Below are positions 59,164 through 64,000 of a stretch of 64,000 nucleotides of DNA, one piece after another. Source of the DNA: Blastocatellia bacterium (GTDB lineage Bacteria > Acidobacteriota > Blastocatellia > UBA7656 > JADIYM01); NCBI GenBank assembly GCA_016705245.1, contig JADIYM010000008.1, positions 62,001-126,000 of the forward strand, read 5' to 3'. Position 1 is the stretch's first letter. Each line of letters opens with the position of its first letter. The position numbers and the translations under genes are program-made. A model generated the notes under the pieces. It was not told the DNA's origin, searched no databases, and saw only the letters and a program-made list of their open reading frames with translations.

Positions 59164-60861
59164 GTGCATCGACGTACCGCTTCGTTCGGCAGTCGCGCGA
59201 CTGTCCTGATTCTGCTGACCCTCTGTGCCCTTTCGACGCCGGCGATTGCCGCGGCCGGCACGCCGGCTCCGACTCTCGAGTCAGAGATCGACGCCATGCT
59301 CTCGGCGGCCTTTCCGGCCGATGCGCCGGGTGCGGCCGTCATCGTCGTGAAGGATGGCAACGTCGTTTACCGAAAGGGGTTCGGACGCGCAAACCTCGAG
59401 CTGCAGGTCCCGATTCGCCCGGAAAACGTCTTCGAGATCGGATCCGTGACGAAGCAGTTCACCGCCGTTGCGGTGATGATGCTCGTCGACGAAGGGAAGC
59501 TAGCCCTCGATGATGACGTGCGGAAGTACATTCCCGATTTTCCCGACAAGGGCGCGAAGATCACGGTCGAACATCTGCTCACCCACACTTCCGGCGTGCC
59601 GAGTTACACGGGTCTTCCCGCCTGGCTGAAGCTGTGGCGGCAGGACATGTCGCCGGCCGAGATCCTTGCCCTGACGAAGGACCTTCCGCTCGAGTTCCCG
59701 CCTGGAACCGAGTTCAGGTACAACAACACGGGTTACACGATGCTCGGCATGGTGATCGAGAAAGCCTCGGGGATGAGCTACGGTGACTTTGTCGCCAGGC
59801 GCATCTTTGAACCGTGCGGCATGCGAAGCAGCTTATACGGCAGCAAGCAGGCGCTCATCGCAAACCGGGCATTCGGCTACACGCGCGGCGAGAAGGGATG
59901 GGAGAACGCCGCGTATCTAAGTATGACGCAGCCTTACGCAGCGGGATCGCTGATGTCGACGGTTGATGATCTTGCAGCGTGGGATCGGGCGGTATCGGGA
60001 GGAAAACTGCTTTCGAAGGCTTCGTGGGACCGTGTCTTCACGCCGTACAGGCTGGCGAACGGCGAGTCGACCGGATACAGCTACGGATGGGGTATTGCGA
60101 CGTTCGACAATCACCGAGTCGTTCGTCACAACGGAGGCATTTCGGGGTATGTCTCGGAAGTGCTCCGGATGCCCGACGACAGAGTGTTCGTCGCGATGCT
60201 CACGAACAGTGATTCGCCTCCTGTCGACACAGGCTTTGTCGTCACGAAGATCGCAGCTGCGGCGATCGGCAAACCCTATCGCGAACCGGCTGCAATCACG
60301 CTCGACGAGAAGGCTCTCGACGCGCTCGTCGGCGTCTACGACGTCGACCAGACGACGACACGGACGGTCACGCGAGAGGGGACGCGGCTTTTCACGCAGC
60401 GGTCGGGGAGGCCGAAACTGGAGGTCTTCGCATCCTCTCCGAATGAGCTCTTCTATCGCGATTCATTCACGAGGATCACGATCGAGCGCGACCCCAACGG
60501 AGTGGTGACAGGGATGGTGATGCGGACGGCGGAAGGGCCCGAGCAGCGTGCCGTTCGGACGAGCAAGCCGATTCCGGCAGAGACCGTCGCCATCACAATT
60601 GAACCGGCAGTGCTCGCGAAATACGTCGGCGTCTACGAGATCGCTCCGACGTTTGCGATCGAAGTGACGGCGGAGGGAGGTCAGCTCTTCGCGCAGGCGA
60701 CGGGACAACCGAAGTTCGAGCTCTTCGCGAAAACACCGACGGAGTTTTTCCTGAAGGTCGTCGAGGCCCGGCTGGTGTTCAGCACGGCGGCGGACGGCAC
60801 GGTGTCTGGTCTAACGCTCCATCAGGGCGGCAGGGAAATATCGGGGAAAAAGATCCGCTGA
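59164..60861 (+). CDS. Secreted beta-lactamase-related serine hydrolase
   Basis: 565 residues from GTG 59164. A signal peptide covers residues 1-32. The class C/serine hydrolase domain has SVTK (Ser94-Lys97), YNN (Tyr186) and HNGG (near 322), the SxxK, YxN and HxG motifs of the family. Two similar C-terminal repeats follow (ALDALVGVYDVDQ at about 382-470 and VLAKYVGVYEIAPTF at about 484-560), each a small beta-barrel of the DUF3471 type. It is likely a periplasmic esterase, peptidase or peptidoglycan hydrolase rather than an antibiotic-resistance enzyme. Confidence 0.92.
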   Translation: MHRRTASFGSRATVLILLTLCALSTPAIAAAGTPAPTLESEIDAMLSAAFPADAPGAAVIVVKDGNVVYRKGFGRANLELQVPIRPENVFEIGSVTKQFTAVAVMMLVDEGKLALDDDVRKYIPDFPDKGAKITVEHLLTHTSGVPSYTGLPAWLKLWRQDMSPAEILALTKDLPLEFPPGTEFRYNNTGYTMLGMVIEKASGMSYGDFVARRIFEPCGMRSSLYGSKQALIANRAFGYTRGEKGWENAAYLSMTQPYAAGSLMSTVDDLAAWDRAVSGGKLLSKASWDRVFTPYRLANGESTGYSYGWGIATFDNHRVVRHNGGISGYVSEVLRMPDDRVFVAMLTNSDSPPVDTGFVVTKIAAAAIGKPYREPAAITLDEKALDALVGVYDVDQTTTRTVTREGTRLFTQRSGRPKLEVFASSPNELFYRDSFTRITIERDPNGVVTGMVMRTAEGPEQRAVRTSKPIPAETVAITIEPAVLAKYVGVYEIAPTFAIEVTAEGGQLFAQATGQPKFELFAKTPTEFFLKVVEARLVFSTAADGTVSGLTLHQGGREISGKKIR

Positions 60862-60896
60862 CGCGGCGAAGGCAGATGCGTGGTTGCTCTCGAGCA

Positions 60897-61028
60897 TCAG
60901 AACCGCGAGCGGTAGCGAGCCGGCCGGCGGACAGATTCGTCGATCGCAACGCCCGCTGCGCGTAAGGTCTGGTGGCCGCGGTATTGATGACCGTCCGCAG
61001 GCCGGCTCGCTACCGCTCGCGGTTCTGA
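60897..61028. repeat. Hairpin of the GAGCGGTAGCGAGC family
   Basis: Arms TCAGAACCGCGAGCGGTAGC...GGCGGAC (60897-60932) and 60993-61028 pair almost perfectly around a 60-nt loop. It lies between the serine hydrolase gene and the convergent small secreted gene. Confidence 0.88.
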
Positions 61029-61154
61029 CACGTGCGTAGTTGCTGCTCCGAGTGACAACCGGCCGAGTTCGCGCGACCACTCAACAACAGGCGATCCGTG
61101 AGTCTGACCCGTGCGCCACCGCGCACGGGTCAGATGAGTCGAGCGCACCTCCGG

Positions 61155-61472
61155 TTACGGAACGGTGTTGACGACGAGCACATCGACCACAAGCCCGCGG
61201 ATTGCGAGCTCGAAGGGAATCAATCGTGGCATGCTCCCGGGATTCGCATTCTCGCGAAGCGTGATGAGTTGTCCGTCCGGCACTCGCGCGGTTACGACGT
61301 TTCCGGTCCGGCTGTCCTGAATTTTCAGGACTCGCGATGTGCGATTTATCTCGATGATGTTGCCGGTGACGCGGCGCGCTGGCCCGCGCAGTTCCTGCCC
61401 GGTCGCGATCGCCGGACCGATTGCCGTCATCGCGAATGCGACGGTGAGAACGATGTTCTTGAAGATCTGCAT
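61155..61472 (-). CDS. Small secreted protein
   Basis: 105 residues from ATG 61472, supported by AAGGAGAG 8 nt upstream; the frame extends upstream but has no ribosome site there. A signal peptide covers residues 1-24 (FKNIVLTVAFAMTAIGPAIA). The mature part is a beta-rich domain (ARRVTGNIIEINRTSRVLKI, GNVVTARVPDGQLITLREN) resembling small OB-like or DUF5666-type proteins. Function unknown. Upstream, 61473-61740 shows no gene. Confidence 0.75.
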   Translation of the reverse strand: MQIFKNIVLTVAFAMTAIGPAIATGQELRGPARRVTGNIIEINRTSRVLKIQDSRTGNVVTARVPDGQLITLRENANPGSMPRLIPFELAIRGLVVDVLVVNTVP

Positions 61473-61743
61473 ACCCTCTCTCCTTTTGCCGCAGCACGTC
61501 CGGACCGCGTTTCGTGAGCGGCACCCAACCGGTTTGGTTTCAGGTCCGGTCCGGAAGAAGGAGCGTAGTTCGAGGGTGTGTCGTCGCCGTGACCATCGAA
61601 GTGCCGACACGTGAAATGACCTCGGCTTCGGCGTGACGACTTCGTGGCCGAAAGATGTAGCGCGTTTCACTGAGACGCTCACGGACTTGTCAGATGATCC
61701 ATGACGACACTGACATTGCACGCCTCATGAATCAGTACCGTGC

Positions 61744-62034
61744 GCTGAACGAAACCGCTGCGCGGTAGACAGCGGGCGGCGGGGAACGGTTCCGATCACT
61801 TCTGTCCTTCCACAAAGACGAGCCTGCGATTTCAGGCACCGTCCTTGGGACGCTCGCTACCGCTCGCGGCTCGAGGAACGGCGGTCCCCGTTTTATGAGC
61901 CGCGAGCGGTAGCGAGCGTCCCAAGGACGGTCGAACGGTTCCGATCACTTCTGTCCTTCCGCAACGACGAGTCTGCGACTTCAGGCACCGTCCGTGGGAC
62001 GCTCTCTGAACGAAACCGCTACGCGGTACTGATG
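61744..62034. repeat. Composite inverted repeat of the GAGCGGTAGCGAGC family with flanking direct repeat
   Basis: CTGAACGAAACCGCTGCGCGG occurs at 61744 and, with one change, at 62005. Between them two arms (61837-61872 and 61897-61932) form a perfect or near-perfect hairpin with a 24-nt loop. Each arm is flanked on its outer side by the conserved GATCACTTCTGTCC sequence. It lies in a gap of about 640 bp between minus-strand genes. Confidence 0.82.
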
Positions 62035-62114
62035 CCTCTAGCACGCGTCCTCGAGACAAGTTCGTGACAAACCCATGATCGTTTCTGTAAGTCACCAAGA
62101 CGGCGACGACGGGC

Positions 62115-62606
62115 TCATGCCGCTTTGGCGCGGGACGAGAGACGTCGATTGACTTCGCGGCGCAGATTCTCGTATCCGCGAGCCATGGCCCACCGGTGGT
62201 TCCAGCTGAAGACCGGCTTCAAGGCGAACGAGAGTCGACGCAGCACGGGCTTCTCGGCCCGCAGCGTCCAGTCGAACCGTACGAGCGTGCCTGACGCATC
62301 GGGTGTCAGCGTCCAGACACCCGTGCCGTCGAAGTCACCCGTAGCGCGAAGTGCGAATCCGGTTGGACGGTCGGCGCGCGTCGTCTCGGCGGTCCACTTC
62401 AAAGTGTAGGGAAGCCAGCCGCGAGTGTGTAGGTTGAGTCGCGTACCGATGGTTTCACCGTTCGGAGGCCGCTCGGCGCGAGCCGAAAGGTAGACCTCGG
62501 GCCACCATCGGGGCAGGTCTTCACCGTCGATCAGGATGTCGTAGACGAGTTCAGCGGGCGCTTCGATCCGCCACTGGGTGACGAATTCGTAGTCGTTCGA
62601 GGCCAT
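62115..62606 (-). CDS. SRPBCC (START/PYR1-type) lipid-binding protein
   Basis: 163 residues from ATG 62606 (CTGGAGG 8 nt upstream). The SRPBCC fold is seen in FVTQWRIEAPAELVYDILID, RWWPEVYLSA, GTRLNLHTRGWLPYTLKWTAE and ATGDFDGTGVWTLT. Members bind lipids or other hydrophobic ligands in a deep cavity. Divergent from the kinase gene across 163 bp. Confidence 0.88.
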   Translation of the reverse strand: MASNDYEFVTQWRIEAPAELVYDILIDGEDLPRWWPEVYLSARAERPPNGETIGTRLNLHTRGWLPYTLKWTAETTRADRPTGFALRATGDFDGTGVWTLTPDASGTLVRFDWTLRAEKPVLRRLSFALKPVFSWNHRWAMARGYENLRREVNRRLSSRAKAA

Positions 62607-62769
62607 TTCGAATCCTCCAGAGGTCTTGGGCACGCGCCTGCTTCCGACGCGCACGCGTGCCACCGAAGCTACGGTCGCTCCCGGCAGGGTGGATTGCTTG
62701 ACCTGCCCAGATCCGGCGGGTAGTTTGCCGGTGGAGCCGGCAGCACCGGCGAAAGGTCTCGTCGCCTCG

Positions 62770-64000
62770 ATGCGAACCTGCCTCATCTGCAAGCGTGTTT
62801 ACGATGACGAAGTTTCGTTCTGCGAGGCGGATGGCGCGCAGACGGCTTCCATCATGCCTGGCAGTCGACTGCTCGACGGCAAGTACGAAATCGACCGGCT
62901 GCTCGGCCAGGGCGGCATGGGCGCCGTGTTCGTGGCGACCCAACACGGCATCGAGCGTCAGGTTGCCGTCAAGCTGATCAATCCGAGCTTCGTCTCGAAC
63001 GATCAAGCTCTCGAACGCTTCAAGCGCGAAGCCCTGGCGACCGGTCGGGTGAAACATCCGAACGCGATCACGGTCTACGACTTCGGGGTGACAAAGGAAG
63101 GTGTGGCCTATCTGGCCATGGAGTACCTTGCCGGAGCCAGCCTGCGCGAGGAGCTTGCAAAGGTCCGGGTGATGGAGGCGTCGCGTGTCGTCGACATCCT
63201 CGGACCTGTCTGCTCTGCAATCGAGTCGGCCCACCGTCAGAACATCGTTCATCGTGACCTGAAGCCGGACAACATCTTCCTCGAGGCGCTCGACGACGGT
63301 ACCGAGGTGCCGAAGGTGCTCGATTTCGGCATCGCGAAACTGCGATCCGCACAGGCTGGCGCCCCGGACCTGACGGGTGAAGGATCGTCGATCGGAACGC
63401 CGGCATACATGTCTCCCGAGCAGGCGAAGGGACTCCATCTCGATGCGCGGTCGGACGTTTACGCGCTCGGCGTGATCGCGTACGAGATGCTCTCGGGCGC
63501 GTTGCCGTTCCAGTCCACGTCCCCGATGGGCTACCTCGTTCAGCACATGATGGAGGCGCCGATTCCGTTGTCGGCCGCCAACCCTCGAATTGCTCCTCAA
63601 CTCGAGACGGTCGTGATGCAGGCGCTAGGTAAGGCACCCGAGGCTCGCCCCCAGAGCGCGCTCGAGTTCGGGCGCGGCCTTGCGGCGGCGCTCGAGGCGT
63701 CGAAGGCGCCGAAGCCTTCGGCCGCCGCGGGACTTCAGGAGGCCGTGTCGTTTCTTCACACGCTCACGGCGGAGGCTGCGAACGCGACGCGCGGGCTTGC
63801 GACCGGTCCCGGAAAATTGCTCGGCTGGGCGGTCGGGCTGGCCATGGGAGTCAAGCCGGATATTGCATCGGAGGCCTTCGCCGAGCTGGCTCGCGAGCTT
63901 GTGGCCGCGGCCGCGCAACGCATTCCGTACGATGCCGTCCTGAAGGGAGCGAGTCGGTGGGCCGAGCGCCGGCTAGGTATTCCGGGCCTCGCTGCGCCCA
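62770..64000 (+). CDS. Ser/Thr protein kinase with N-terminal zinc ribbon, 3' end outside the window
   Basis: 410 residues are visible from ATG 62770; the frame is open to the last base. An N-terminal zinc ribbon (CLICKRVY...FCEADG) precedes a PknB-type kinase: Gly loop GQGGMGAVF near residue 46, VKLINPSF with the Lys, HRDLKPDN near 161, LDFGIAKL near 185 and GTPAYMSPEQAKG. All catalytic residues are present. A region rich in Ala and Glu follows (about 290-410), ahead of domains lost beyond the edge. With the ATPase-kinase it makes two such kinases in 6 kb. Confidence 0.92.
   Translation, partial: MRTCLICKRVYDDEVSFCEADGAQTASIMPGSRLLDGKYEIDRLLGQGGMGAVFVATQHGIERQVAVKLINPSFVSNDQALERFKREALATGRVKHPNAITVYDFGVTKEGVAYLAMEYLAGASLREELAKVRVMEASRVVDILGPVCSAIESAHRQNIVHRDLKPDNIFLEALDDGTEVPKVLDFGIAKLRSAQAGAPDLTGEGSSIGTPAYMSPEQAKGLHLDARSDVYALGVIAYEMLSGALPFQSTSPMGYLVQHMMEAPIPLSAANPRIAPQLETVVMQALGKAPEARPQSALEFGRGLAAALEASKAPKPSAAAGLQEAVSFLHTLTAEAANATRGLATGPGKLLGWAVGLAMGVKPDIASEAFAELARELVAAAAQRIPYDAVLKGASRWAERRLGIPGLAAP

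Noticed and set aside
59164..60861. Antibiotic-resistance beta-lactamase
   Set aside because: It has SxxK, YxN and HxG but also two extra C-terminal barrels typical of esterase/peptidase relatives; resistance is not supported.

Overview
The window is a 64 kb stretch of a GC-rich bacterial chromosome (about 60-65% G+C by eye), densely packed with housekeeping and envelope genes. The gene content fits an Acidobacteriota-like or similar Gram-negative soil/sediment bacterium: PknB-type Ser/Thr kinases, a 14-repeat two-component-regulator propeller, secreted beta-helix and FecR-like proteins, an OmpA-like protein, DUF2071 and DUF1572. The phylum is inferred from this style, not from a marker tree. 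I saw no phage, transposase, CRISPR array, rRNA or tRNA.

Layout. 1-4.0 kb: secreted beta-helix proteins, a lipoprotein with the same C-terminal domain as the fused paralogue next door, and a small metalloprotease. 4.1-5.9 kb: double-domain ArsA ATPase. 6.0-10.2 kb (minus): uvrB, a secreted beta-propeller and a TPR protein. 10.4-10.9 kb: three tandem copies of a hairpin repeat. 11.0-12.8 kb: membrane protein, purC (no conventional start codon) and a Fis-like regulator. 13.2-17.8 kb: MoxR / DUF58 / transglutaminase operon. 18.2-22.6 kb: secreted metalloprotease, two FecR-like proteins with Cys clusters and a divergent OmpA-like protein. 22.7-27.2 kb: xseA, methyltransferase, xseB, FHA protein, murB. 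27.2-31.2 kb (minus): flippase-like membrane protein, nrdR, and lon broken by a frameshift. 31.5-35.7 kb: ECF sigma factor, anti-sigma factor and three envelope proteins. 36.1-46.8 kb: M23 peptidase, secA, an unknown protein, a TrkA-type channel, a glycosyltransferase, a radical SAM protein and an acyl-CoA dehydrogenase. 47.0-51.7 kb: a 1314-aa transmembrane propeller sensor whose output is a P-loop ATPase, translationally coupled to an unknown 234-aa protein. 51.7-54.5 kb (minus): DUF1572, an unknown protein, DUF2071 and OsmC. 54.6-64.0 kb: D-aminoacylase-like protein, an ATPase-Ser/Thr kinase fusion, methyltransferase, beta-lactamase-like hydrolase, a small secreted protein, an SRPBCC protein and a second kinase cut by the window end.

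The most unusual content is the shared P-loop ATPase module. In one gene it sits behind a periplasmic sensor of the kind normally found on histidine kinases (47029-50973). In another, 5 kb away, it is fused to an active-looking Ser/Thr kinase (56363-58330). This looks like a signalling design in which a STAND-like ATPase replaces or gates the usual kinase output.

A second theme is intergenic structure. A family of long inverted repeats with a GAGCGGTAGCGAGC-type core occupies most of the larger gene-free gaps (10.4, 17.9, 36.9, 53.8, 60.9 and 61.8 kb). A distinct family built on CTCTGTGCCTC-type arms lies at 4.0, 5.9 and 46.9 kb, and there is a near-perfect 86-bp palindrome at 1.5 kb.
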